From: an uncultured Ilumatobacter sp. | GTDB taxonomy: Bacteria > Actinomycetota > Acidimicrobiia > Acidimicrobiales > Ilumatobacteraceae | NCBI GenBank assembly: GCA_937919625.1 | Contig: CALFRK010000036.1 | Location: 1 to 52,458, forward strand | Reading direction: 5' to 3' | Length of the DNA stretch: 52,458 bases | Shown: positions 8,553 through 17,326 of the stretch, piece by piece | How positions within the stretch are numbered: position 1 is the first letter of the stretch | How the letters are laid out: each line of letters begins with the position of its first letter | Program-made: the position numbers and the translations under genes | The notes under the pieces: generated by a model | What the model was told of the DNA's origin: nothing | The model's input: only the letters and a program-made list of their open reading frames with translations | The model's database searches: none

Positions 8553-11500
8553 ATGTTGCGGGTGACGACCCTGTACGCGTCGACCGCGGCGGCGACGGCG
8601 CTGTACTACACCCGCTACCTGACCACCGCCGACGGCGAACTCCCCGGCCGGTGGACCGGCCACCAAGCCGACCTCCTCGGACTCCATGGTGAGGTCACCA
8701 CCGAAGCACTCGAGATGCTGTTGGAGGGCCGTGACCCAACCTCTGGGTCACCGCTCGGCAACCCACTGCTGGATCGGATCACCAAGTCCGGCAAGACGGT
8801 GCGGGCGGTGGCCGGGTTCGACGCGACGTTCTCAGCACCGAAGTCGTTGTCGGTGTGGTGGGCACTGACCGGCGACGACGGCCTCGCCGAATGTCACGAC
8901 ACCGCTGTGAGGGCGGTCATCGACCATCTCGAACGCTACGGATCGACCACCCGGATCCGGTCGAACGGTCACCGACTCCACCCCGACACCCAAGGACTGA
9001 CCGCGGCAGTGTTCCGGCAAACCACGTCACGGTTGGATGATCCACAGCTGCATTCCCATGTCGTGATCTCATCCAAAGTGCAAACAGCTGACGGATGCTG
9101 GCTGGCGCTCGATGCCCGCACCTTGAAAGGCTTTCAGCGGGCGCTCGGTGGCATCTATCAGTCGGTGCTACGGGCCGAGGTCACCGCCCACTACGACGTC
9201 GCCTGGGGCGACATCGACAAAGGGCAAGCCGAGATCGCCGGTATCCCACAGGAACTGTTGGAGTTGTTCTCGAAACGCAGCGCACAAGTCGACACGGCGT
9301 TCCAAGCGAAGTTGGCGGAGTTCTGGGCACGCGAGGGACGCGACCCGACCCCGAAAGAACGCGGCGCCCTCGGCCGTGAAGCCGCGGTTGACACCCGCCG
9401 GCACAAGACCGGCAACGGTGTCACCGATCTGCGGTCACGGTGGCTCACCGAAGCCGCCACGATCGGCGTCACGGCCGACACACTCACCGCCGACATCCAC
9501 ACCGCTGCACGCTCGCAACCGACCGAGCGCCAACAGATCGCGATCGGCGATGTGGTCACCGAGCTTGCCGAGCGGCGTTCGGCGTGGCATCGCCTGGATG
9601 TCACCCAAGCTCTGTGCGACACGTTCCGCCCGCTCCCCGGGATCGACGGCCTCGATTGGGCGACACTGTTGGAACGGGCGACCGGGACCGTGCTCGCCGA
9701 GTGCGTCGACTTGGATCCACAGGAAATCCACAGCCGCCGCGCATCTGATGGGCGGTCGGTGTGGATTGAGCCCTCCGCCCGCCACCACACCAGCGAACAG
9801 GTCCTCGCCCAAGAAGAACACATCATCGTGTGGGCGATCGACAACCAGATCGACCCACCCAACCCCTCCACCACCATCACCAGCGATCGGTTGGACGTGA
9901 TGCAGGTCGAAGCCGCCGCCGCGGTCGCCGGTTCGGACCGACTCGTCCTCGTGGTCGGCCCGGCCGGGACCGGCAAAACCACCATGCTCCACGCCGCCGC
10001 GACCGACCTTGACCGTCAGCATCGGCCGATGTTCGGGTTGGCACCGACCGCTAAAGCTGCCCGCGTCCTCGAAACCGGCACCGGCATGCCAACGGACACT
10101 GCTGCGAAACTCCTGTACGAATACACCCGCGCCGACCGGCCACCCGACCCGCTTTGGCAGTTGCCGGCCGGTACGACACTGATCGTCGATGAGGCCGGGA
10201 TGCTCGCCACCAGCGACCTGCATCACCTCACCCGACTCGCCGACCAACACCAGTGGCGACTCGCCCTGATCGGGGACCCGCATCAACTCTACGCCGTCGG
10301 CCGAGGTGGCATGTTCGCCGAACTGTGCGCGACCGGGCGCACGATCGAACTGGACACGATCCACCGCTTCCGCAACCAATGGGAAGCAGCCGCGTCCCTC
10401 AAACTGCGACACGGCGACCCGACCGGCCTTGACGCATACGCAGCCCACGACCGGATCATCGCTGCGCCGTTCGCCGAACACCTCGACAACATCGCCGCAG
10501 CATGGGCCGGCGCCCACCAGCGCGGTGAGTACATAGCGATCACGACCACCACCAACGACCACGTCGACGCCATCAACCACGCTGTGCAAGCCCACCGTGT
10601 CGCACTCGGAGAACTCGACGACCAACACCTCGAGATCGGTGACACCACCCTCCACGTTGGTGATGTGATCACGACCCGACGCAACCAACGACTCCTCCGC
10701 ACCAGCTGCGGCGACTCGGTGCGCAACCGCGACTACTGGACCATCAACACGATCACCGACAACGGGGACCTGACCGTGACCCGCATCGACGGACACGGCA
10801 CCACCACCCTCCCCCACAACTACGTCACCGAACACGTCCAGCTCGGCTACGCCGCCACCGAACCCGGCAACCAATCCGACACCGCCACCGGATCGATCAC
10901 CCTCGCCACCGGCGCCACCACCTGCCGCGGGCTCTACGTCGCTGTCACCCGCGGCCAACGCGAGAACCTGATCTGTGTCGTCACCGACACCCACGACGTA
11001 GCCGACGCCATCGACGTCCTCGAACACATCCTCGCTACCGACCGCGCCGACCACCCCGCCACCCGCACCCGACGCGAACTCGCCACCGCCACACCCTCGA
11101 CGCCGGCGGTTCGGCCACGGTGTGAGATCCCCGACTGGTTCTGGGACCTCCACAACCACGCCCGCCGCGAAGTCGCTGACGCCAGAGCCGACGCCGCCGC
11201 CCAACTGCAACGAGACGCCGAACTCCAACAGCGCATCGACCAACTCACCCAACAACTCGGCGGTCTCGAACCACACTGCGCACCCCACGACCACGCCATC
11301 ACCCGCATCACATCCGATCTTCACCAAGCGCAACAGCGACAACGTCAAGCCGAGCGAGAACTCGCCAACTCAGGGCGACTCCACCGCCGAACCGCACGAC
11401 ACACAGTCGCCGATACCGCCGACGACGTCACCACCGCCCACACCGCACTCGACGAGATCACCCGCCGCGCCCAACCACTCCTCGACCAACGAAACGAACT

Positions 11501-11843
11501 GCGCACCGAACGCCACCAACTACAACAACATGCGAAAGCCGACCGACAATTCTCCCGCAGCCTCGACCGCTACGACCACCGTCTCCTCAACGCTCGACAC
11601 CGACTCGACGCCCTCGACATCTGGGCCGACTGGGCCAACGGACACACCCCACGCCCCGCCGCGCTCATCAACGCCGCCCACCACCTCCACCACACCGGCG
11701 GCCACCACACACTCCTCGCCGAACCACTCACCATCTGGATCCACGAGCACGACCTCGCGCCACGGCGCCCGGCCCCATCCCAGCGACCAGTCGTCGAGCA
11801 CCACCGTGCGCCAGAAGCGCCCGGGCTCGGGATCGGCTTCTGA
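8553..11843 (+). CDS. MobF-family relaxase-helicase (TrwC/TraI-like)
   Basis: A full-length 1096-residue conjugative relaxase, which nicks one strand at oriT through a tyrosine and unwinds DNA during transfer. The TrwC relaxase domain covers about 1-320, with the tyrosine pair Y18-Y19 (ALYYTRY), FDATFSAPKSLSVWW at about 89-103 and the metal-site segment SRLDDPQLHSHVV (H167, H169). The usual first histidine of the triad appears as Gln156 (FRQTTSR). A superfamily-1 helicase follows: Walker A GPAGTGKTT at about 469, Walker B LIVDEAGML at about 543, GDPHQL near 574 and a C-terminal motif VI segment GLYVAVTRGQRENL near 795. The last 250 residues are coiled-coil rich. No T4CP or mating-pore gene is nearby. 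A long antisense frame is a shadow. Confidence 0.93.
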   Translation: MLRVTTLYASTAAATALYYTRYLTTADGELPGRWTGHQADLLGLHGEVTTEALEMLLEGRDPTSGSPLGNPLLDRITKSGKTVRAVAGFDATFSAPKSLSVWWALTGDDGLAECHDTAVRAVIDHLERYGSTTRIRSNGHRLHPDTQGLTAAVFRQTTSRLDDPQLHSHVVISSKVQTADGCWLALDARTLKGFQRALGGIYQSVLRAEVTAHYDVAWGDIDKGQAEIAGIPQELLELFSKRSAQVDTAFQAKLAEFWAREGRDPTPKERGALGREAAVDTRRHKTGNGVTDLRSRWLTEAATIGVTADTLTADIHTAARSQPTERQQIAIGDVVTELAERRSAWHRLDVTQALCDTFRPLPGIDGLDWATLLERATGTVLAECVDLDPQEIHSRRASDGRSVWIEPSARHHTSEQVLAQEEHIIVWAIDNQIDPPNPSTTITSDRLDVMQVEAAAAVAGSDRLVLVVGPAGTGKTTMLHAAATDLDRQHRPMFGLAPTAKAARVLETGTGMPTDTAAKLLYEYTRADRPPDPLWQLPAGTTLIVDEAGMLATSDLHHLTRLADQHQWRLALIGDPHQLYAVGRGGMFAELCATGRTIELDTIHRFRNQWEAAASLKLRHGDPTGLDAYAAHDRIIAAPFAEHLDNIAAAWAGAHQRGEYIAITTTTNDHVDAINHAVQAHRVALGELDDQHLEIGDTTLHVGDVITTRRNQRLLRTSCGDSVRNRDYWTINTITDNGDLTVTRIDGHGTTTLPHNYVTEHVQLGYAATEPGNQSDTATGSITLATGATTCRGLYVAVTRGQRENLICVVTDTHDVADAIDVLEHILATDRADHPATRTRRELATATPSTPAVRPRCEIPDWFWDLHNHARREVADARADAAAQLQRDAELQQRIDQLTQQLGGLEPHCAPHDHAITRITSDLHQAQQRQRQAERELANSGRLHRRTARHTVADTADDVTTAHTALDEITRRAQPLLDQRNELRTERHQLQQHAKADRQFSRSLDRYDHRLLNARHRLDALDIWADWANGHTPRPAALINAAHHLHHTGGHHTLLAEPLTIWIHEHDLAPRRPAPSQRPVVEHHRAPEAPGLGIGF

Positions 11844-11949
11844 CCGCGCTCGACGGCAAGGCCCAGACGCGCTATCGCCCGGCGGCTGCTCAGAACGGGG
11901 GAGAACGCCGAGCGCACTTCCCTCGCCTACTGACTCGGGCAACCATCAG

Positions 11950-11967
11950 TCAGTCGGTACCGACTGA
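11950..11967. repeat. Perfect 18-bp palindrome between convergent genes
   Basis: TCAGTCGGTACCGACTGA is a perfect palindrome. It lies between the end of the relaxase gene (11843) and the end of the 84-aa gene on the other strand (11973). With no loop and no T-run it looks more like a protein-binding or recombination site than a terminator. Confidence 0.6.
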
Positions 11968-11972
11968 GGTGG

Positions 11973-12227
11973 TCAAGCCCCTACACGGGCCAGGAGGCGG
12001 CGGTACTGCTCGATCGTTCCAGGCAGCACTCGAAGATGAACGACCGTGCCGACGGGCTTCTCGACGAGGTCGACGACTTCACAAACAGCCGGCGACAGAG
12101 GCGAGCCGGCGACAACCACCTCGCCAGGCCGGATGACTGCCTGATCCTCGGCTTCGTCGAGAAACGTCCAGACGAACCCGGTCTCGTCCTCGCTGTTGAG
12201 GTCAGCCTTGATGTCGACCCGTGTCAT
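11973..12227 (-). CDS. Orphan small protein, 84 residues
   Basis: I do not recognise this family. The ATG at 12227 follows a near-ideal ribosome site (GGAAGGAGGG, spacer of three bases), which fixes the start; a longer open frame upstream has no support. The product is acidic, with an alternating beta-rich pattern (IKADLNSEDETGFVWTFLDE, VIRPGEVVVAGSP, AVCEVVDLV, TVVHLRVLPG) and a short C-terminal helix IEQYRRLLARVG. It has one Cys, no signal peptide and no membrane span. It sits inside the mobile element, 178 bases downstream of the DUF4411 toxin-like gene on the same strand, so it could be element cargo. Confidence 0.75.
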   Translation of the reverse strand: MTRVDIKADLNSEDETGFVWTFLDEAEDQAVIRPGEVVVAGSPLSPAVCEVVDLVEKPVGTVVHLRVLPGTIEQYRRLLARVGA

Positions 12228-12405
12228 CGGCCCTCCTTCCAAGTCATCATCCCTGGGCCCAGAGAATAGGCACACCGTGGGTTCCAAAAGTCTGGAGCGG
12301 ATCATCGTGCATGCACCCTCAGTCGCTTCGGTGGCTGGGTGCGAGGCCCGCTTCGTTGGCGACCTCGTGATCAAGCCGTCGCTGTCATGAAGCGAGCGTG
12401 AGTGG

Positions 12406-12891
12406 CTACCCCAGGACGAACCGGGCTCGCTCCGTACGAAGCATCGTGAACACATTGACGTACTTGACGCCCATCGCCACGCATGCGTTGGGTACCTTGA
12501 TGTTCTTCGGGGAGTTCGACACGATCTCCATCGTCACCACGGTGTGGCCGTGCGCATGCGCATGCGCAACGAGGTACGAGTCGGCGATGTCGAGAAAGGT
12601 CGCCACAGCCGCCGGCTCGTAGTCGCCGCCGGTTGCCCACATGCTCAACTGACTCAGGCTCGCGAGCACTGCGGCATCAGGCCGGAGGAACAACCCCTCA
12701 CCGCGGGCACGCGACCAATCGACGAGTTCGTCGTCGCCAGCTTGGATTTCGGCGGCGACCCGCTCGATGCTGAACAGTTCGCCGTTCGCGTTGACCGTGT
12801 CCAGCCAGTCCCAGTACGCCGGGCAGAAATCAAAGCCGTACCAACGCTTTCGAGCTTCAATGAAGGCGTTGGCATCGAGCAGGTACGCCAT
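12406..12891 (-). CDS. DUF4411 PIN-like toxin
   Basis: A 161-residue protein of the DUF4411 family, a branch of the PIN-like ribonuclease fold. The start is typical (AYLLDANAFIEARKRWYGFD, with Asp6 as first acidic site). Further acidic residues are seen at EIQAGDDELVDW and in the DIADSYLVAHAHAHGHTVVT part (a second Asp in the catalytic centre). Its ATG overlaps the stop of the upstream XRE-ImmA/IrrE gene by one base (TGATG). Pairing with an XRE-ImmA/IrrE protein is a known toxin-antitoxin-like layout. Expected role: RNA cleavage restrained by the upstream protein, stabilising the element or acting in defence. The target RNA is unknown. Confidence 0.82.
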   Translation of the reverse strand: MAYLLDANAFIEARKRWYGFDFCPAYWDWLDTVNANGELFSIERVAAEIQAGDDELVDWSRARGEGLFLRPDAAVLASLSQLSMWATGGDYEPAAVATFLDIADSYLVAHAHAHGHTVVTMEIVSNSPKNIKVPNACVAMGVKYVNVFTMLRTERARFVLG

Positions 12892-14036
12892 CAGCCAACA
12901 CCCAGGCTGTGGCCAAGTTCATCAAGCGTCGCCAACTTCTTGAAGCCGAGCAGCCGCGTCGCATCGCGGTACATCGTCTGACCCTCCCAGGTGCTGGCAA
13001 TCACCGCTCTGGCGAAGCGTTTGCTGACCCGGACCGGCGTCGTGTTATAGAAGTTCCCCCCGGAACCGCGCTCACCCATGAGGCCGAGCACCCGTTCGCG
13101 CTCGGCGGTGAATGCCGATCGGTACTCACGCCAACTGAGATTCCCTGCATCGTGGATCCGCCGCAGAATCACGAGCGTGCTCACCTTGAAGAGTCGCGCA
13201 AGGCGGTCGAGTTCGACGGTGAGGTCGGACAGGTCACCAATCGCCGCTTGGAGCGCGTCGAGCGGCACAAGAAACTCTGCCGCCACCTCGTTGCACCAGC
13301 GTTCGATCGGACGAGCAGATTGGCCGACCATGTCGGCATCCGACAGCGCCGACTCGCCGAGCCAGATGTGAGCCAGCTCGTGAGCAAGCGTGAAGATCTG
13401 CGCCGCCTTCGTATCGGAACCGTTGACGAAGACCACCGGAGCGAGTGGGTCTGACAGAGCGAAGCCGCGGAACTCTTCGGGATCGAGCTTGCGATGACTG
13501 TTGCTCCCGACGATGCCGTTGACCATCACGAGCACACCGGCTTCCTCGGCATGTTCACGCAGAAGGTCGAGCGCCGCCGACCACGTACTGGCTTGACTTC
13601 GTTCGTTCAGCCCAAACTCAAGTGCCTCTCGCATCGCGTTTGCCGCGACCACAACACTCGCATCGATGTCGACCGATCCCACGAACGGCACGAAGTCTTC
13701 CCGGTTTGAACGCGCGTAGTCGCGATACCAGTCCTGGCGTTGCTGGCAGGCGTACACGGTGTCGAGCAGATCGGCACTGACGCCGGAGAGCGCCTGGTCG
13801 CTGATCGTACGGAAGTCAGGAATGGGTATCGACTCGGTTGGTGGCTCGGGCAGCAGGAGGAACCCAAGCGAGGTATGCGTGGCGTTGGCATAGTTCTCGA
13901 GTTGTTTGAGCGTCGGTTGCACATCACCCGATTCCCATTCTGAAAGCTTCGGGAAGCGACGAGACAAGCCCTCGGCCTCGATACGAGCGCGTTCGCGCGC
14001 CCACACCAGCAGATCTGGTTTCACGTCAACTCTCAC
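12891..14036 (-). CDS. XRE-family HTH protein with ImmA/IrrE metallopeptidase domain
   Basis: A 381-residue protein with an N-terminal XRE-like helix-turn-helix (about 10-60: FPKLSEWESGDVQPTLKQLE) and an ImmA/IrrE zinc-peptidase domain carrying HELAH at 219-223 (IFTLAHELAHIWLG), followed by WCNEVAAEFLVP, whose Glu is the usual third ligand. ImmA relatives cleave phage or ICE repressors; in fused form they serve as antitoxins. The gene starts at GTG 14036, overlapping the integrase stop by four bases (GTGA), and its own stop overlaps the DUF4411 toxin start by one base. So integrase, this protein and the toxin are probably translated from one message. Possible cleavage targets are itself or an element repressor. 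Confidence 0.88.
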   Translation of the reverse strand: MRVDVKPDLLVWARERARIEAEGLSRRFPKLSEWESGDVQPTLKQLENYANATHTSLGFLLLPEPPTESIPIPDFRTISDQALSGVSADLLDTVYACQQRQDWYRDYARSNREDFVPFVGSVDIDASVVVAANAMREALEFGLNERSQASTWSAALDLLREHAEEAGVLVMVNGIVGSNSHRKLDPEEFRGFALSDPLAPVVFVNGSDTKAAQIFTLAHELAHIWLGESALSDADMVGQSARPIERWCNEVAAEFLVPLDALQAAIGDLSDLTVELDRLARLFKVSTLVILRRIHDAGNLSWREYRSAFTAERERVLGLMGERGSGGNFYNTTPVRVSKRFARAVIASTWEGQTMYRDATRLLGFKKLATLDELGHSLGVG

Positions 14037-15226
14037 AACTCACCCCCTCTCCTCTCCGACATCGTGCCACGCTGAGTAATCAACGCGGCGGCTGCGGCCG
14101 CGGCTTCGGCTTGTTGGCCCGGCATGACGTGGGCGTAGGTGTCGAGGGTGAAACTCACCGAGGCGTGGCCGAGGCGTTCGCTCACTACCTTGACGTTGAT
14201 CCCTGCCATCAACAAGTGTGACGCGTGGGTGTGACGCAGATCGTGGAGACGAATCTTCGGCACGCCGGCCGTCGTCGCGAGGCGGCCGAACGCCTGGCCG
14301 ATCGAGTGCGGGCGGATCGGGTCACCGATCTCGTTCGTGAACACTCGGTCGCTGGCAGACGCGGTCACCCCGAGCCGGAGGAACATCTCACGCTGGCGAG
14401 CCCGATGACGCGACAGCATCGCCGTGGTGGCGCCGTCGAGATCGATCACGCGGCGGCTGCGCCGGGTCTTTGGCACATCGACCAACTCGAGACCGTCGAC
14501 CACCGTCGCGGCCTGGTTTACCGTCAGCCGATGCCTGTCGAGCTGCACGTCTGACCACCGCAGACCGACCACTTCCCCGCGGCGCAGGCCAGTCATCGCC
14601 ATGACCCGGAACAGTGCGTCGTTGCGGTTGCCCTCGATCGAGTCGAGGAACGTCGACAGCTCGGCAGGCGTCCACACCGTCATCTCCGGACCTCTGGCGC
14701 GAGCCGTCGTGAGCGACGGAGCGTCGGCGAGCTTGGCGACGTTGCGGGTGACGAGCCCCTTGCGTTCAGCGTCGTGGAGCAGCTTGTTGATCGCGGCGTG
14801 CGCATGATGCACCGTCGTCATCGACAGCGGCCGACCCCCACGACCGCCCGAGCGAAGCAGTTCGGCGTACATCGCGTCGAGATCACTCGCCCGCAACTCC
14901 TGCAACGCGACACCGCCGAGGCGTGGCAGCACATACGCGTTCAGAGTTTTGTGATACCCCTGCAAGGTGGTCGGCTTGCGGCCTTGATTCGCGAGACCAT
15001 CGAGCCACGGCTCGACGAAGTCGCGCAACACCATCCGGCTCGGCGCGACAAACGTGCCGGTCTGATGGGCGGCCAGGAGTTCGGTCAGCGCGGCCTGCGC
15101 TTCCTTCTTCGTGCGGAACGAGCGCTTCGCCTGACGGCGCTTTCCACCTTCCTGCCAGGTGGCATGAGCGACCCACGACGATGCCCCCGAAGGTGTCTCA
15201 CGACGATAAACCGTCCCACTCGCCAC
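14033..15226 (-). CDS. Tyrosine-family integrase
   Basis: A complete 397-residue phage-type integrase that would recombine the element with tRNA-Arg. It has an N-terminal arm-binding domain (about 1-60, VAHATWQEGGKRRQAKRSF), a SAM-like core-binding domain (about 65-165) and a catalytic domain with R215 (TGLRRGE), K253 (VPKTRRSRR), H328 and R331 (HDLRHTH), H354 (RLGHAS) and the nucleophile Y364 (LDTYAHV). All key residues are present, so it is probably active. The gene reads away from the tRNA, starting 84 bases from its 3' end. Its 3' end is coupled to a toxin-antitoxin-like pair. Confidence 0.93.
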   Translation of the reverse strand: MASGTVYRRETPSGASSWVAHATWQEGGKRRQAKRSFRTKKEAQAALTELLAAHQTGTFVAPSRMVLRDFVEPWLDGLANQGRKPTTLQGYHKTLNAYVLPRLGGVALQELRASDLDAMYAELLRSGGRGGRPLSMTTVHHAHAAINKLLHDAERKGLVTRNVAKLADAPSLTTARARGPEMTVWTPAELSTFLDSIEGNRNDALFRVMAMTGLRRGEVVGLRWSDVQLDRHRLTVNQAATVVDGLELVDVPKTRRSRRVIDLDGATTAMLSRHRARQREMFLRLGVTASASDRVFTNEIGDPIRPHSIGQAFGRLATTAGVPKIRLHDLRHTHASHLLMAGINVKVVSERLGHASVSFTLDTYAHVMPGQQAEAAAAAAALITQRGTMSERRGGEL

Positions 15227-15310
15227 AAAATGACGTTACCACAGCGTTACCACGAAGGGAAGCGTCACATTTGATCGAGACGAGCAGATCATCTACCAGG
15301 TGTTTTATAG

Positions 15311-15383
15311 CGCCCCAGGTAGGAATCGAACCTACGACACACGGTTTAGGAAACCGATGCTCTATCCACTGAGCTACTGGGGC
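15311..15383 (-). tRNA. tRNA-Arg (anticodon CCU), attachment site
   Basis: A 73-base cloverleaf on the minus strand. Acceptor arms GCCCCAG/CTGGGGC pair fully. The D arm is GCTC-AGTGGATA-GAGC, the anticodon loop TTCCTAA reads CCU, and the T arm GTAGG-TTCGATT-CCTAC is perfect. No CCA is encoded. The anticodon stem has a T-T mismatch at 27/43. It is host DNA whose 3' half is the likely attB of the integrase next to it. Confidence 0.95.
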
Positions 15384-15561
15384 GGGGCCGGCGCGAAAGG
15401 TGGGAGAAAACCCGCTCGGTTCGTGGGTGCCGACGTTGACCCCCGATTCTAGGTGCGGGTGCGGCGGTTCGAGTCGACTACTGAGCCGTGTATTGATCGC
15501 CGCTACGCCGGTTCTGCGATCGCGGGCGCGCTTGAAGCCGGGTGGCCGTGGGAGGGGATGT

Positions 15562-16050
15562 TCAGGCCGCTGCAAGCGGTGTTGGTGGGTCGCTGCTGCG
15601 TTGTTTGTGGCAGTGCAGTGCGAGGCTGTTCATGCCGAGCGCGAAGGTCAGCAAGTTGAGGTGTTGACGCTCGTGTCCGATCGAGTGGGCGCGGCGCAGC
15701 CAAAGTGTGTCATCGAGTGCCCGGTTGATCGATTCGGCATCGCTGCGACACCGACACAACCCATCGAAGTCGGGGTCGCTGGCTGGAAGCGGGCGGATGT
15801 TCTCGGTGCGGTTGAAGCGTCGCTGTTTGGCGTCGTCGTTGGCGTGCAGTCTGACCGCGACCGTGCCGGCGCCGAGGTTGTCGGGGATCCGGTAGTCGTT
15901 GTACCAGCAATACTTGCCGTTCTTGTCGGCGTGATGTCGGTCGCGTCGTCCCGCGCGTGCTGTGGATCGGTCTGTCGCTGGCTCGGGCTGCGCAGGACGG
16001 GTCGATTGTCTCTGACTAGTTTGCCCGAACCGACGCTGACCAGTGCCCAC
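15562..16050 (-). pseudogene. Transposase remnant (C-terminal part)
   Basis: About 160 codons on the minus strand encode the C-terminal part of what looks like a DDE transposase. The telltale segments are NRTENIRPLP, RCRSDAESINRALDDTLW (with the likely catalytic Glu), RRAHSIGHERQHLNLL and FALGMNSLALHCH. The first 300 or so residues expected of the family are missing; the region is cut off by the methyltransferase gene at 16098 on the other strand. The first 30 residues of this open frame are not family-like. It lies right beside the tRNA-Arg site, outside the integrated element. The family assignment is from memory of similar actinobacterial proteins. Confidence 0.6.
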
Positions 16051-16097
16051 CGGAGCGCACTACGCGCGCCTCTGGCCAGAAGTGGAATGATGATCTG

Positions 16098-16907
16098 ATG
16101 GCAGACCAAGAGCGTTGGCAGGTATCAGACTCGACCGCCGAGTTGTACGAGCTACATGTTGCCTCATGGTTCGCGAAATGGGCGACCGACCTTGTGGAGC
16201 GGGCGGGCATCAAGACTGGGTCGACTGTCTTGGATCTTGGGTGCGGCACCGGCGTCGTCTCGCGTGCGCTCGGACCAGTAGTAGGCGCCGCCGGTGCGAT
16301 CACGGCGTCCGATCTGAACGAGTCCATGCTCGCTGAAGCCGAGCGACTCGGCATCGAGAGTGCTCCGATCCAGTGGCGTCGTGCCGATGCCGAGAGCCTT
16401 CCCTTCGCGACAGACGAGTTTGACGCGCTGCTCTGCCAGCAAGCGCTGCAGTTTGTACCGAATAAGGGAGCGGCCGTATCGGAGATGCGACGCGTGGTAC
16501 GCCCTGGTGGCATCGCGGCCGTCAGTGTTTGGAGCCGGCTCGAGGAAAACCCATATGTGGCTGCACTGGCGAACGGACTCGCCGCACATTTGTCGGAACC
16601 GGCCGGTGAGGTGATGCGTGCTCCGATGGGGTTTGGCGAACGCTCGAAACTCGAAGAGGTCTTCACCGGAGCTGGCTTCGTTTCGGTGGAAGTCGAACCT
16701 GTCGTCATCACACGCTCGCCGATCAACGCGATCGAGGCCATCGACGGAAACCTGCGTGCGCTGCCAATCGCCGAACGAATCGGAGCAATGCATCCCGATG
16801 CCTACAACGCCATGATCGATCAAATCGCTGACGAACTCTCGGACTACATCACCGATGGAACACTCACGATGCCGAGCACCTCGTTGGTTGCGATCGCGAT
16901 GGCCTAG
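16098..16907 (+). CDS. SAM-dependent methyltransferase (class I, UbiE-like)
   Basis: A 269-residue Rossmann-fold methyltransferase. Motif I is VLDLGCGTGVVSRAL at about 44-58, the acidic end of strand 2 is ASDLNESML, motif II is WRRADAESLPFATDEFDALLC, and motif III is RRVVRPGGIAAVSVW. The profile is that of the methyltransferase-11/UbiE group acting on small molecules; the substrate is unknown. It starts at ATG 16098, in the scarred stretch between a transposase remnant and a frameshifted gene, and has no operon partner. Confidence 0.85.
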   Translation: MADQERWQVSDSTAELYELHVASWFAKWATDLVERAGIKTGSTVLDLGCGTGVVSRALGPVVGAAGAITASDLNESMLAEAERLGIESAPIQWRRADAESLPFATDEFDALLCQQALQFVPNKGAAVSEMRRVVRPGGIAAVSVWSRLEENPYVAALANGLAAHLSEPAGEVMRAPMGFGERSKLEEVFTGAGFVSVEVEPVVITRSPINAIEAIDGNLRALPIAERIGAMHPDAYNAMIDQIADELSDYITDGTLTMPSTSLVAIAMA

Positions 16908-17326
16908 TAGAGCCGGGCCAATCTTGACGTCACCAGATCAGACAAATCCGTTCCCGAGGCACCAGAACACGACCGTCTGACCAGGTCAAACCCGATTTCC
17001 TACCGGCCCCACTGGGGCGAGGCCGCAACACACCAGCGTGCGGCGCCCTGCAGGCTATCGAGCCGAACACCGGTGGGTCACAGACCTCCCCCAGACCTCC
17101 GCAAGGGCGTCACTGCGCCGACGGCCAGAGACTTGTACCTCACATGTTGGGCGGTCGGACCGACTCAGGTGCTGACGCTCCAGGCCAAACACGGCGAGCT
17201 GTCCGGAACCGGCGAAACATGGCTGCTTCAGCAAGGCCCCTGGACAAGACTGTCGAGATGGCAAGTGCCGGCGCCGATGCGGATACAATTCTTTGGGCCG
17301 AGCTCGCTGACCGGGGAGTTCAAGAT
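16908..17326. other. Intergenic region, 419 bases
   Basis: No gene could be supported. It contains a short direct repeat (CAGACCTCC at about 17082 and 17093). The last part should carry the promoter and ribosome site (GGGGAG) of the frameshifted gene at 17327. Confidence 0.4.

Larger units (their letters stand above)
7184..15330. mobile_element. Probable integrative mobilizable element at tRNA-Arg(CCU), left end approximate
   Basis: A tyrosine integrase (14033-15226) starts 84 bases from the 3' end of a tRNA-Arg gene, the classical attachment geometry. To its left lie an excisionase-like HTH gene, a winged-helix gene and a complete MobF relaxase, plus a toxin-antitoxin-like pair and an orphan gene. 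No coupling protein or type IV secretion genes are in the window, so the element would rely on a helper for transfer. The right end should be inside or beside the tRNA 3' part (about 15311-15330). The left end is not resolved: no second copy of the tRNA end was seen, and 7184 is simply the end of the last host-like gene. Confidence 0.65.

Noticed and set aside
9435-11348. Long minus-strand open frame inside the relaxase gene
   Set aside because: Composition is Gly/Val/Asp rich and motif-free; the plus strand encodes an intact relaxase-helicase.
15562-16098. Right-hand part of the integrated element
   Set aside because: It lies on the 5' side of tRNA-Arg, outside the expected element boundary; treated as an older transposase scar.
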